A stretch of DNA of 60,850 nt from Marinibactrum halimedae (GTDB lineage Bacteria; Pseudomonadota; Gammaproteobacteria; Pseudomonadales; Cellvibrionaceae). Below, in pieces: positions 24,824-34,752 of this stretch (the first letter of the stretch is position 1; every line of letters begins with the position of its first letter). Below the pieces are notes generated by a model. That model made no database searches, was not told the origin of the DNA, and worked only from the letters and a program-made list of their open reading frames with translations. The position numbers and the translations under genes are program-made. Location: positions 1-60,850 of the forward strand of contig NZ_JAJQVM010000034.1 of the NCBI RefSeq assembly GCF_021234875.1. Direction: 5' to 3'.

Positions 24824-26698
24824 ATGATTAAGCGAAAGAACAAACCTGGGTTATTGTCACAACCATTCACTGCCCCCCTACTTTCACTGGCTTGCGCTTT
24901 GTTTAATACCGGGTGTACCGAATTGAATTCGGAAGAACCTATTGTTCCAAGTACGCCGGTATCGTCCACAACGATTATTTCAGATAAACCCCCGTTTGCA
25001 TTAACACTGGCTCAGGTCAAGGAATGGTCACCGAACTCAACGCTCTCAACGGCCAGCAATGTCTCCTCTGTGCCTTTGGCAAACAGACGCCCTACGTTTC
25101 TTAATGCAGCTCAAAAATCGTTAGATACTTCTGTAAAAGTGCTTTATGCCCCCGATGGTATGAATAACTTTTCCAATTATTTAACCACTCAAGAATCGTT
25201 TAATTTATATAACTTTACTCACTGGCCCTATATTGATGTCCTTAATTGGTTTGCCGGTACGGCAGATCATACCGTGCAAATTCCAGCAAAACCTTGGGTA
25301 GAAACCGCCCATAAAAACGGTGTAAAAGTGATTGGCTCGGTCTTTTTTGCCATCGATCAATGGGGTGGCAATCCGGCGACGATGGAATTGTTTTTAGAAC
25401 AAGACGACCAAGGGCATTTTATTTTTGCCGATCAGTTAATTCGTATTGCGGATTATTATGGTTTTGATGGTTGGTTAATTAATCAAGAAACTCATCTGAC
25501 TTCCATCAAAGATGAAAACAATAATCTCGTAAAAGATGAAAAAGACCCAGAAACCGGAAAAAGGTTGGCCAAACAACTCTTAACATTTATGAAATACCTC
25601 ACCGCAAAAGCACCAAAAGAGATGGAAATTCATTGGTATGACTCTATGGTGATGTCGGGTGAAGTGAAGTGGCAAAATGCCTTAAACGATAACAATAAAA
25701 TGTTTTTGCAAGATGATGTCGCCTCAGCCGATGCCATCTTTTTAAATTATTGGTGGGATCAGCCGATGATTCAAAACTCCCACCAAAAGGCCCTCGAGAT
25801 TGGCCGCTCCCCTTATGATGTGTATGTGGGGGCAGATTTATGGCCCTCTCGTACCGCGCAAAAGGCGTTCGAAAACGACACATGGATTGACGATCTTTTT
25901 GTTGAAAACGGCACCCGTGGTTTAGGTTCTATTGCCCTATTTGCGCCGAATTTTAACTATAATTACGATTCGCCCAACAGCACTTTGCCCTCCCCCTATG
26001 CGAATTTTAAAGAACACCCTGAGCGTGTAATGTCTTTTTATGAGGGTGAGCAACAATTATTTGGTGGTGATGATCTTAACCCTTTCTACCCTGATGAAGG
26101 CTGGAAAGGCATTGGCCGTTATGTACCGGCGAAAACCACACTCACTACCCTGCCATTTGAGACCACCTTTAACACTGGGCAAGGCAAAAAACGAGTGGAA
26201 GAAGGCGTGTTGTTAAGCGGTGAATGGACCGACATTCGTCAACAAAGTCCTCTGCCCACATGGCAATTTGCGGTTCTTTCCAATAATAATCAAACGACTA
26301 AAGCGGACAACCTTATCGTTAAAAACGTTCGCTATGATTTTGATACGGTCTTTGACGGCGGCAGTTCACTCTTACTCGAAAATACCCAAACCGATTTTGA
26401 TATCGATATTCCCCTGTACGGCACTTTTCTTTCACTAAAAAACCCTTTTTCGCTGAATGTGGTTTTTTCTGGTGACAGCTCAGGCACCCAGGTGTACTTA
26501 GACCTTGAAAATCGAGGGCGTGCTTTTTTTGATCTGTCCAGCCCTTCTGCATCGGTAAAAACCATTAATAGTTGGACAAGCGTAACTTTTGATTTGTCGG
26601 AATTTGAAGGCATGACCATACAAAAAATCGGCATTGTTCAACAAGCATCAACCAATCGCAGTGCATCATTGAATATTGGCCGGTTATCCATCCAATAA
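24824..26698 (+). CDS. GH85 endo-beta-N-acetylglucosaminidase lipoprotein
   Basis: 624 residues from the ATG at 24824, chosen because AAGG lies 9 bases ahead; a GTG at 24749 adds a poor N-terminus. Lipobox in LACALFNTGC. The GH85 signature is GFDGWLINQE (residues 213-222); N220 and E222 match the Asn/Glu pair that carries substrate-assisted catalysis in Endo-A and Endo-M. Also visible are FTHWPYIDVLNWF, VKVIGSVFFAIDQWGG, EIHWYDSMVMSGEV and FLNYWW. The C-terminal third is a beta-sandwich-like region. It would cut the GlcNAc-GlcNAc core of N-glycans and release the glycan with one reducing GlcNAc. This enzyme is the key evidence that the locus targets N-glycans rather than plain mannan. Confidence 0.93.
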   Translation: MIKRKNKPGLLSQPFTAPLLSLACALFNTGCTELNSEEPIVPSTPVSSTTIISDKPPFALTLAQVKEWSPNSTLSTASNVSSVPLANRRPTFLNAAQKSLDTSVKVLYAPDGMNNFSNYLTTQESFNLYNFTHWPYIDVLNWFAGTADHTVQIPAKPWVETAHKNGVKVIGSVFFAIDQWGGNPATMELFLEQDDQGHFIFADQLIRIADYYGFDGWLINQETHLTSIKDENNNLVKDEKDPETGKRLAKQLLTFMKYLTAKAPKEMEIHWYDSMVMSGEVKWQNALNDNNKMFLQDDVASADAIFLNYWWDQPMIQNSHQKALEIGRSPYDVYVGADLWPSRTAQKAFENDTWIDDLFVENGTRGLGSIALFAPNFNYNYDSPNSTLPSPYANFKEHPERVMSFYEGEQQLFGGDDLNPFYPDEGWKGIGRYVPAKTTLTTLPFETTFNTGQGKKRVEEGVLLSGEWTDIRQQSPLPTWQFAVLSNNNQTTKADNLIVKNVRYDFDTVFDGGSSLLLENTQTDFDIDIPLYGTFLSLKNPFSLNVVFSGDSSGTQVYLDLENRGRAFFDLSSPSASVKTINSWTSVTFDLSEFEGMTIQKIGIVQQASTNRSASLNIGRLSIQ

Positions 26699-26744
26699 AA
26701 GCAGGCTCTGTCTCTCAATTTTTCACTGGACATCAAAAATCGAA

Positions 26745-27668
26745 ATGGCATTTACGATGACAACGACTTCTGAAGCGGTTTTTTTTGTGGGCATTGATGC
26801 CGGTGGCACCCATTGCCGGGCCACTTTGCAAGCCTCTAACGGACAGACGTTAGGTGAAGGCCGCTCTGGGCCAGCGAACATTGCCAATAATTTTGAGCAA
26901 TCCTTACACTCCATGGTATCGGCTGTCACGAATGCCATCGAAAATGCCGACTTGCCCAGTGACACCCTTCAGAATGTGGTCGTGGGCGCCGGTGTTGCGG
27001 GTTTACACCTACCGGATTTAAAAGAAAAACTTTCCCAGTGGGATCACCCGTTTAAAGCTTTTTATTTTACCACCGACTTATGGATTGCCACCCTCGCCGC
27101 CCACGGCAAGCCCGAAGGGGCAATGATTATTTTAGGCACAGGCTTTAGCGCATTAGGCCTGATCAACCAAGAGGTATACGCCATTGGGGGTTATGGTTTC
27201 CCCATTAACGCTAATGGCAGTGGTTCGTGGTTTGGGCTAGAAGCCGTAAAAGCCGTGTTGTTGGCGGTCGACGAGGTAGGCCCCTCAACACAGCTCACTG
27301 AGAAATTATTAGCCAACCACACGGCCTTAAGCCTCGCGACCGTATTGCAAAACGCCCCCGCTCAACAATTTGCACAGTTTGCGCCTTTGGTTTTTGAGTG
27401 TGCTCAGGCAGGTGATGATGTTTCGCTGTCTTTAATTCGAGATGCCGCCGAATTTGTACAGCGAGTAATGCAACGTTTTATTCACCAAGGGATTCATAAC
27501 ATTGCCTTCTGTGGCGGCGTCGCGCCGGTCTTAATGCCTTGGCTCGATGCGTCTTTCACCGATTATATTGTTCCAGCCAAAGCGAAACCCGAGCACGGGG
27601 CGCTTCTTTTTGCACAGCAACATTTTGCACAACAACCACTTTCTAACGCTGCGCTTCCAGCGACGTAA
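26745..27668 (+). CDS. BadF/BadG-type N-acetylglucosamine kinase
   Basis: About 308 residues from the ATG at 26745; the next ATG at 26757 is also possible, and a start at 26676 would overlap GH85. ASKHA-fold ATP site: FFVGIDAGGTHCRATLQ, GAGVAGLH, IILGTGFSALGLI, NGSGSWFGLEAVKAVLL and FCGGVAPVLMPWL. The family includes eukaryotic-type GlcNAc kinase and glucosamine kinases. With NagA and NagB-II downstream, phosphorylation of cytoplasmic GlcNAc at C6 is the likely reaction. No signal peptide. Confidence 0.83.
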   Translation: MAFTMTTTSEAVFFVGIDAGGTHCRATLQASNGQTLGEGRSGPANIANNFEQSLHSMVSAVTNAIENADLPSDTLQNVVVGAGVAGLHLPDLKEKLSQWDHPFKAFYFTTDLWIATLAAHGKPEGAMIILGTGFSALGLINQEVYAIGGYGFPINANGSGSWFGLEAVKAVLLAVDEVGPSTQLTEKLLANHTALSLATVLQNAPAQQFAQFAPLVFECAQAGDDVSLSLIRDAAEFVQRVMQRFIHQGIHNIAFCGGVAPVLMPWLDASFTDYIVPAKAKPEHGALLFAQQHFAQQPLSNAALPAT

Positions 27669-27734
27669 TTTCTAACCCAATTTCACCATGATGAATTTGT
27701 TATTCATTCAGAGATCAAAGCGAACCGAACGTTT

Positions 27735-30389
27735 ATGACTTCTTATACCGTATCCGATACCAACCCATTACCTCTGGCTGGCCAATGGGCGTTTCGTCAG
27801 AAAGGCACCACCACGTGGTTAACCGCTCAGGTGCCGGGCAATAATTTTACCGATCTTCTGGCGAATCAAAAAATCGAAGATCCGTTTTATCGAGATAATG
27901 AAAACGCCCTGCAATGGATTGAGCAGGAAGATTGGGAATATCGTAAAACCTTTGAAGTAACCGAAACCCAATTGAATCACTCAGCCATTGAGCTGGTCAT
28001 TGAAGGGTTAGATACCTTTGCGGAAGTTCGAATCAATCATCAATTGGTCACCTCCAGCCAAAACATGTTTATCGGGCAGCGGGTTTCCTGTAAAGAATAC
28101 CTCGTGGTGGGCACCAACCAAATTGATGTTCTGTTTCGCTCGCCGATTAAAGAAGTCATGCCTCTGTTTACAAAAGCAGGCTATACCTATCCGGCAGAAA
28201 ACGATAAATCGGAAGAACGCCTCAGTGTGTATTGTCGAAAAGCGCCCTGCCACTTTGGTTGGGATTGGGGGCCACGCTTTGTTTGTTCTGGTATTTGGCG
28301 AGACCTGTATTTCGATTTTATCGATACCGCATTGATTAAAGACGTTACCTTCGAGCAACAGTCATTGGATGAAAATACGGCTCACTTTTCGCTTAACGTT
28401 GAGATGGATGTCTACAAGAGTATGGAAGGCGAATTGTGTGTAACGGCGAAACTCAAAGCGCCCAATAACGCTTCTGAAGCCAACCCCTCTATTTTGGAAT
28501 CCACAGTCCCTTTTAACGTTACTGTCCCTGAAGGCTCGTTCGTACAAAAAGCGCACCGATTTAGCCTATCCATTGAACAGCCCAAGCGCTGGTGGCCCAA
28601 TGGCTTGGGCGACCCTTCGCTGTATGTGTTTTCCGTTTCACTTAAGAATAGGTCGGCAACGGATACTGAAAACACCGTTTTAGCGTCTTACGATTTGCAG
28701 GTGGGTTTTCGAACCATTGAGGTGGTCAATCGCCCCGATGACATGGGGGAATCCTTTTATATTAAGGTCAACGGCCACCCGGTGTTTATGAAGGGCGCCA
28801 ACTACATCCCTTCCGACAGCTTTATCCATCGGGTCACCGAAGCAGAGCATCGCCAAACCTTTGAATCGGCCTCTTACGCCAATATGAATATGCTTCGAGT
28901 CTGGGGCGGTGGCGTTTATCAAGACGACGTCTTTTACGATTTAGCCGATGAATATGGCATTCTCATCTGGCAAGACTTTATGTTTGCGTGCAGTTTGTAT
29001 CCTGCCCACGAGACGTTTCTCGATACGGTTCGTGAAGAAGCCATCTACAATATTCGCCGCCTTCGCAACCACCCCTGCATTGCGTTGTGGTGTGGAAATA
29101 ATGAAGTGGAAATGGGCATTGCCCATTGGGAATGGCCTGAAAAATTCAACTATTCCAATGACTTATACACCAAACTTAAAGAAGATTATTTTTTACTTTT
29201 CGATCAATGTTTGCCCAGCGTCTTAAAGGAGTACGCGCCAGACCTCTTCTATTTGCGTTCCTCTCCCATTGGATTTTGGGAGCGTGATGAAGACAACAAA
29301 GGCAATCATCACTATTGGGGAGTGTGGCACGGAGAAGAACCGTTTACCGAATACCAACAACGCATTCCTCGCTTTATGAGCGAATTTGGTTTTCAGTCTT
29401 TCCCCTTGTTGGCGTCCATGCAGCAATACACCTTGCCGGAAGACCAACATCTAGAATCGCCCGTGATGCAGGTTCACCAGAAGCACCCCCGTGGGAACCG
29501 ACTGATCTCCAGCTACATGGAAAATGAGTTCCACACACCAAAAGATTTCGAAAGCCTGCTGTACTTAAGCCAAGTTCAACAAGCCATGGGCTTAAAAATG
29601 GCCTTCGATGCGCACCGCAGTGCCATGCCCTTCTGCATGGGGTCGCTCTATTGGCAGCTGAACGATACCTGGCCTGCCGCCTCATGGTCTGGCATTGACT
29701 ATTTTGGTCGTTGGAAAGCGCTGCATTACCAAGCCAAACGCAGTTTCACACCACAGTCGTTAGTCGTCACACAAACGGTCGTCACGCAAACAGAAAGCAC
29801 GACCACAAGTGATTCAGAATTAAAAGACCAGACTCTCAAGGTCCAGTGTATTTCCGATGCACTCACCCCCATCACCGGCACCCTTCGATTAACCTTATTG
29901 GACTTTGAAGGCACGGTTTTATGGGAACAACGTTCGGCCATCACCACACCGATCAATGGTGCCCAGTCGGTTTTTGAGTCGCCCATCCGTGTGTTATTAG
30001 AATCCGTTGACCCGGCCACGGTCGTGTTCCATGCTGAGTTGATCGATGACAGCGGCAAATCCCTCACCCACGCTCATCACTTTTTGGTGCCCTGTAAAGC
30101 ACTGGCATTATCAAAACCCGCGATTCGAGTTGAGACACAGTGCTCGCCGGGTTTACTGGCGGTGATTTTGTCGTCGGATGTGTTGGTGCGTCAGCTCTTC
30201 GTTAACTTACCAACCGTCACCGAACCAGATACACAAAAGACCGTTAATTTTTCTGATAACTTTTTTGATTTATTGCCCGGTGAAACCAAAGTGATAGTTA
30301 TGCCCATTTCCGGCAAAACCACCGCGCAGTTGTATGGGTTGGCCGAGCAGCTAACGTTATTTAGTTTGTACGACAGTTATCAATCATAG
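27735..30389 (+). CDS. GH2 beta-mannosidase, cytoplasmic
   Basis: 884 residues with the mannosidase subgroup layout of GH2: jelly-roll domain with [20 protein letters not shown] and [11 protein letters not shown], immunoglobulin-like domains, and a TIM barrel. The acid/base is E457 in [10 protein letters not shown], and the nucleophile is E550 in [24 protein letters not shown] and [20 protein letters not shown] are further family blocks. There is no signal peptide, so it should act inside the cell on Man-beta-1,4-GlcNAc left after GH85 and GH92 action. It is followed 9 bp later by the SSF symporter gene. A short Thr/Ser-rich insert ([16 protein letters not shown]) lies between the barrel and the C-terminal domains. 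Confidence 0.92.
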   Translation: MTSYTVSDTNPLPLAGQWAFRQKGTTTWLTAQVPGNNFTDLLANQKIEDPFYRDNENALQWIEQEDWEYRKTFEVTETQLNHSAIELVIEGLDTFAEVRINHQLVTSSQNMFIGQRVSCKEYLVVGTNQIDVLFRSPIKEVMPLFTKAGYTYPAENDKSEERLSVYCRKAPCHFGWDWGPRFVCSGIWRDLYFDFIDTALIKDVTFEQQSLDENTAHFSLNVEMDVYKSMEGELCVTAKLKAPNNASEANPSILESTVPFNVTVPEGSFVQKAHRFSLSIEQPKRWWPNGLGDPSLYVFSVSLKNRSATDTENTVLASYDLQVGFRTIEVVNRPDDMGESFYIKVNGHPVFMKGANYIPSDSFIHRVTEAEHRQTFESASYANMNMLRVWGGGVYQDDVFYDLADEYGILIWQDFMFACSLYPAHETFLDTVREEAIYNIRRLRNHPCIALWCGNNEVEMGIAHWEWPEKFNYSNDLYTKLKEDYFLLFDQCLPSVLKEYAPDLFYLRSSPIGFWERDEDNKGNHHYWGVWHGEEPFTEYQQRIPRFMSEFGFQSFPLLASMQQYTLPEDQHLESPVMQVHQKHPRGNRLISSYMENEFHTPKDFESLLYLSQVQQAMGLKMAFDAHRSAMPFCMGSLYWQLNDTWPAASWSGIDYFGRWKALHYQAKRSFTPQSLVVTQTVVTQTESTTTSDSELKDQTLKVQCISDALTPITGTLRLTLLDFEGTVLWEQRSAITTPINGAQSVFESPIRVLLESVDPATVVFHAELIDDSGKSLTHAHHFLVPCKALALSKPAIRVETQCSPGLLAVILSSDVLVRQLFVNLPTVTEPDTQKTVNFSDNFFDLLPGETKVIVMPISGKTTAQLYGLAEQLTLFSLYDSYQS

Positions 30390-30398
30390 GGAACGCCA

Positions 30399-32285
30399 AT
30401 GAACTTAAGCGGAATTGATATTGCCGTTATCGCGCTCTACCTCTTGGGCACTCTGGCCATCGGTTTGTACATCTCCCGATTGGCCAGCCGAGACATCAGT
30501 TCGTACTTTCTTGCAGGAAAAACCATTCCTTGGTGGGCGTTAGGTGTCTCTAATGCCTCGGGCATGTTTGATATTGCCGGCACCATGTGGCTGGTGTCTA
30601 TGTGCTTTGTTTATGGTTTAAAAAGCGCGTGGCTACCGTGGATTTGGCCTATTTTTAATCAAATTTTTTTGATGGTGTATTTATCCGGTTGGCTGCGCCG
30701 CTCTAATGCCACGACCGGCGCCGAGTGGTTAAAAACCCGGTTTGGCTCCGGCCAAGGAGCGCGTTTTTCTCATATGGCCGTGGTCTTTTTTGCCATTGTG
30801 AGTGCCGTTGGCTTTATTGCTTACGCTTTCAAAGGCATCGGCAAATTCGCTGTCATTTTCTTCCCTTGGGATCTCTCCCCCGATACCTACGCCATGATTA
30901 TTTTCGCCCTGACCACCCTATATGTGATTAAGGGCGGGATGTACAGCGTGGTATTTACCGAGATTGTCCAATTTGTGGTGATGTCCATTGCCGCCGTGGC
31001 CGTTGGTATTATCGCGATGAACAGCGTGACATCAGAGCAACTCAGTGCCGCCACGCCAGAAGGTTGGAGCAATGTCTTTTTTGGCTGGACGTTAGACCTC
31101 AACTGGCAAGGGGTGATCGACAGTGTGAACGTTAAAGTGCAAGACGATGGCTTTGAATTGTTTGGGCTGATGGTCATGATGATGTTGCTAAAAGGCGTGT
31201 TATCGAGCATGGCAGGCCCCGTACCCAACTACGACATGCAACGAATTCTGGCCGCCAAAAGCCCTCAAGAGGCCGCCAAAATGAGCGGATTGGTCTCACT
31301 GGTGATGTTTTTCCCTCGCTACATGATGGTCGCGGGGTTAAGCATATTGGCATTGGTGTACATGGGGCCAGATATTCAAGCTCAAGGTACCCATTTTGAT
31401 TTCGAACAAATCTTACCCTATGCCATCAACACCTTTGTGCCTGTAGGGTTAACCGGTTTATTGATTGCCGGGTTGTTAGCCGCGTTTATGTCCACCTTCG
31501 CGGCATCCTTGAATGCGGCACCCGCCTATTTTGTGAACGATATTTATAAGCGTTACTTAAAACCAGAAGCCACCAATCGCGAATGCATACGCATGAGCTA
31601 CGGCGTGTCGTTTGTATTGGTGATTGCCGGTGTGCTAGTGGGGCTAATGTTGCAAAGCATTAACGACATCATGCAATGGATTTTTGCCGCGTTATTTGGC
31701 GGTTATGCCGCTGCTAACGTATTGAAATGGCACTGGTGGCGCTTTAATGGCTTTGGTTATTTCTGGGGCATGATGGCCGGTTTGGTGGGTTCGCTAAGCA
31801 TGCCGATATTATTGCCCGATGTTCAACCTCTTATGGCCTTCCCATTCCTATTTTTGTTTGGATTAATTGGTTCGATTGCAGGCACATTGCTCACCAAACC
31901 CGACCCAGAAGACGTCTTGTGTCAGTTCTATCGCAATGTGAATCCTTGGGGTTTCTGGAAGCCCATTCGCGATAAAGTCTGCACAGAAGACCCAAATTTT
32001 ATTCCCAATAAGGATTTCACCCGAGACAGTACCAATATTGTGGTCGGTGTCATCTGGCAATTGACCTTAGTGGTCATGCCCATTTACCTGGTCATTCAAG
32101 AAATGATGCCATTGTTGTATGCCTTTTTATTAATGGTCGCGACCACGTGGTTTTTGAAAAAACAATGGTACGACAAATTAGACCGTTCAATTGATAGTGG
32201 AACGAATAGCAGGACTGATAGCAATGCTGACAGTACGGCAAATAACAGAACAACCAAGCAGTACGAAGAATTAGAAGGAAAATAA
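30399..32285 (+). CDS. sodium:solute symporter (SSF), predicted Man-GlcNAc importer
   Basis: 628 residues with 13-14 membrane segments of the SSF family: YFLAGKTIPWWALGVSNASG near the N-terminus, LSSMAGPVPNYDMQRILAA, and AGLLAAFMSTFAASLNAAPAYF in the core sodium-site region. The C-terminal tail is a polar, low-complexity stretch (about the last 30 residues, rich in N, S, D, T). Gap to the beta-mannosidase gene is 9 bp, and to the next GH92 gene 2 bp. This position suggests that it carries the disaccharide cleaved by that cytoplasmic enzyme. The substrate is inferred from position only. Confidence 0.88.
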   Translation: MNLSGIDIAVIALYLLGTLAIGLYISRLASRDISSYFLAGKTIPWWALGVSNASGMFDIAGTMWLVSMCFVYGLKSAWLPWIWPIFNQIFLMVYLSGWLRRSNATTGAEWLKTRFGSGQGARFSHMAVVFFAIVSAVGFIAYAFKGIGKFAVIFFPWDLSPDTYAMIIFALTTLYVIKGGMYSVVFTEIVQFVVMSIAAVAVGIIAMNSVTSEQLSAATPEGWSNVFFGWTLDLNWQGVIDSVNVKVQDDGFELFGLMVMMMLLKGVLSSMAGPVPNYDMQRILAAKSPQEAAKMSGLVSLVMFFPRYMMVAGLSILALVYMGPDIQAQGTHFDFEQILPYAINTFVPVGLTGLLIAGLLAAFMSTFAASLNAAPAYFVNDIYKRYLKPEATNRECIRMSYGVSFVLVIAGVLVGLMLQSINDIMQWIFAALFGGYAAANVLKWHWWRFNGFGYFWGMMAGLVGSLSMPILLPDVQPLMAFPFLFLFGLIGSIAGTLLTKPDPEDVLCQFYRNVNPWGFWKPIRDKVCTEDPNFIPNKDFTRDSTNIVVGVIWQLTLVVMPIYLVIQEMMPLLYAFLLMVATTWFLKKQWYDKLDRSIDSGTNSRTDSNADSTANNRTTKQYEELEGK

Positions 32286-32287
32286 AC

Positions 32288-34681
32288 ATGATAACAACAC
32301 GGTTAAACCCAAGCCTGTTCCTATGTGGTGCTGCTTTATTGGTCGGGTGTTCAACCTCCCCCTCCTCCATGGACGCGTCAACGTCCATGACAACAAAAAC
32401 CATGTCATACAGCCCCCAAACCGACGCATCCGTACTGCAATACGTCGACCCGTTTATTGGCACCGGTGGCCATGGCCATACCTTTCCCGGCGCGGTGGTT
32501 CCGTTTGGCATGGTGCAATTAAGCCCCGATAACGTCTCAAAAGGCTGGGACTGGACGGCCGGTTACAATTATTCCGACGATGAACTGGTGGGCTTTAGTC
32601 ATACCCATTTATCGGGCACCGGTGTGGGGGATTTATTGGATATTCTTGTCATGCCCTTTCGTGGTGATTATTCCGCACGCCGCAAAGCCGGCAATGGCTT
32701 TGTAATCAGCCAGTATTCCCACGAAAAAGAAAGCGCCTCACCGGGTTATTATCGTGTTGAATTGGAAGGCGAACAGGTGGCCGCCGAATTAACCGCCACC
32801 GAACGGGTCGGCGTTCACCGTTATTCGTTCGATGAGACTGCTAATGGCAATGAAAACAGCAATGAAAGCAGTGACCAAAACAACAATAAAAATAATCCGG
32901 CACAAATCTTAATTGATTTAGGCTACGCCCAAAATTACGACAAATCCGTCGCCACTCAATTGCGTGTGTTAGATGATCACACCGTGGTGGGCTACCGTAT
33001 TTCCACAGGTTGGGCAAAACATCAACCAGTGTATTTTGTGGCCGAGTTTAACCAATCCTTTTCTCACCAACTGTACATTGATGGAAAACCCGTCGATGGA
33101 CAGATTATTCAAGGCGAAAATTCCCGCATCTCTGAAATTGTATTGCGTTTTGACGATGCCAATACCATGCCTGTGGAAGCCAAAGTGGGTTTATCTTACG
33201 TCAGCATTCAAGGGGCGAAAGAAAATCTACACGCCGAAGCGGCGGATTTAACGTTTGATCAAGTCAAAATGCAGGCGGAAGAAAAATGGGCGAAACAATT
33301 AAATACCTTTCGTGTGACGGACGACCATCACGACAATAAAGTGAAATTTTATACCGCGCTTTATCACAGCTTCTTGGCTCCGCAAATTTTCAATGATGTG
33401 AATGGGGCGTTTTACGGCGCCGATGGCAGTGCGCATTTCAATGCGACCTTAGATAAAAGCGATGAAAAAAGTCACTACGAACGCTACAGTTTGTTTTCAC
33501 TGTGGGACACCTTCCGAGCGTTGCACCCGTTATTGACCATTTCGGATTCAGACAAGGTGAATGACATGGTGAAATCCATGTTAGGGTTTTACCAAGAAAC
33601 CGGTGTGTTGCCCACGTGGGATTTAATGTCGAACGAGACCGATGTGATGATCGGTTATCACGCGGTGCCGGTTATTGTGGATGCCTACCTCAAAGGGCTT
33701 ACCGATGCCGACCCGGAGCTGATCTTCGCCGCTGTAAAAGCCTCGGCAACGCAAAAGCGCTTCGGCATCGACCTCTATGACGAATATGGTTACATCCCTT
33801 CTGAACTGGAAGTGGAAGCGGTATCAAAAACGCTGGAATACGCCTTCGACGATTGGGCCATTGCCCAACTGGCCAAAGCGTTAGGAAAAGACGATGAGTT
33901 TGCCTACTTTCAAAAGCGTGCTCAATCTTACCAGCGCTTATTCGATGACAGCACCGGGTTTATGCGCGGCAAAACCGCCGATGGTGAATGGGTCAAGAAC
34001 TTCAGCCCAACTCATGTAGAGCATCGTAAAACCGACTACACCGAAGCCAACGCTTGGCAATACACCTGGTATGTGCCCCACGACGTAGAGGGCTTGATTA
34101 ACGGCTTTGGTTCAGAAGCGGCCTTTGTTAGCAAACTGGATGAATTATTCACCACCAGTTCTTCAATGGAAGGCGATGTCTCACCGGATATTTCCGGTTT
34201 AATTGGCCAATACGCTCACGGTAACGAGCCCTGTCATCACGTGCCGTATTTGTATTCCTTTACCAATGAAAAATGGAAAGGCGAAGCGCGTATTCGTGAA
34301 ATTCGCGAGGCCATGTACAAAACCGGCCCAGAAGGCTTATCGGGCAATGATGACTTAGGCCAGATGTCGGCGTGGTATGTGTTCAGTGCCTTGGGCTTTT
34401 ACCCGGTAAATCCCGCCTCTGGCGATTATGTTTTAGGCACCCCTTTATTCGATAAAGTGGAAATTGCCCTACCCGACCAAAAAACCTTTGTCATTACCAA
34501 GCAAGGGGAAAGCAAACAAATGGAAAGCAAGCAAGGGGAAAACAAACAGGGTAAAAACAAAGAAGATAATAACGGGGAAAATTATGTGAAGAGCGTACAA
34601 TTAAACCAAGCGCCACTCAACAACCCACAATTTTCTCACAAGCAATTAATGAATGGCGGCACCCTGAATTTTCAATTTTAA
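32288..34681 (+). CDS. GH92 exo-alpha-mannosidase lipoprotein (fourth of four)
   Basis: 797 residues, lipobox in CGAALLVGC. Motifs: QYVDPFIGTGGHGHTFPGAV, YSLFSLWDTFRALHPL, TWDLMSNETDVMIGYHAVPV, YTEANAWQYTWYVPHDVEG with the expected catalytic glutamate, GNEPCHHVPYLYSF and GLSGNDDLGQMSAWYVFSALG. It is closest to paralogue 2 and likely shares its linkage preference. Two low-complexity insertions are unusual: an Asn/Glu/Ser-rich one near residue 185 and a Lys/Gln/Glu-rich one near residues 740-765 (KQGESKQMESKQGENKQ) inside the C-terminal sandwich. It is encoded 2 bp after the symporter. Confidence 0.92.
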   Translation: MITTRLNPSLFLCGAALLVGCSTSPSSMDASTSMTTKTMSYSPQTDASVLQYVDPFIGTGGHGHTFPGAVVPFGMVQLSPDNVSKGWDWTAGYNYSDDELVGFSHTHLSGTGVGDLLDILVMPFRGDYSARRKAGNGFVISQYSHEKESASPGYYRVELEGEQVAAELTATERVGVHRYSFDETANGNENSNESSDQNNNKNNPAQILIDLGYAQNYDKSVATQLRVLDDHTVVGYRISTGWAKHQPVYFVAEFNQSFSHQLYIDGKPVDGQIIQGENSRISEIVLRFDDANTMPVEAKVGLSYVSIQGAKENLHAEAADLTFDQVKMQAEEKWAKQLNTFRVTDDHHDNKVKFYTALYHSFLAPQIFNDVNGAFYGADGSAHFNATLDKSDEKSHYERYSLFSLWDTFRALHPLLTISDSDKVNDMVKSMLGFYQETGVLPTWDLMSNETDVMIGYHAVPVIVDAYLKGLTDADPELIFAAVKASATQKRFGIDLYDEYGYIPSELEVEAVSKTLEYAFDDWAIAQLAKALGKDDEFAYFQKRAQSYQRLFDDSTGFMRGKTADGEWVKNFSPTHVEHRKTDYTEANAWQYTWYVPHDVEGLINGFGSEAAFVSKLDELFTTSSSMEGDVSPDISGLIGQYAHGNEPCHHVPYLYSFTNEKWKGEARIREIREAMYKTGPEGLSGNDDLGQMSAWYVFSALGFYPVNPASGDYVLGTPLFDKVEIALPDQKTFVITKQGESKQMESKQGENKQGKNKEDNNGENYVKSVQLNQAPLNNPQFSHKQLMNGGTLNFQF

Positions 34682-34752
34682 AAAGAACATTAAACACAAT
34701 TACACAACGATTTTAAAAACAGATCCAAGAGCACCAACGAGAGCACGAGACC

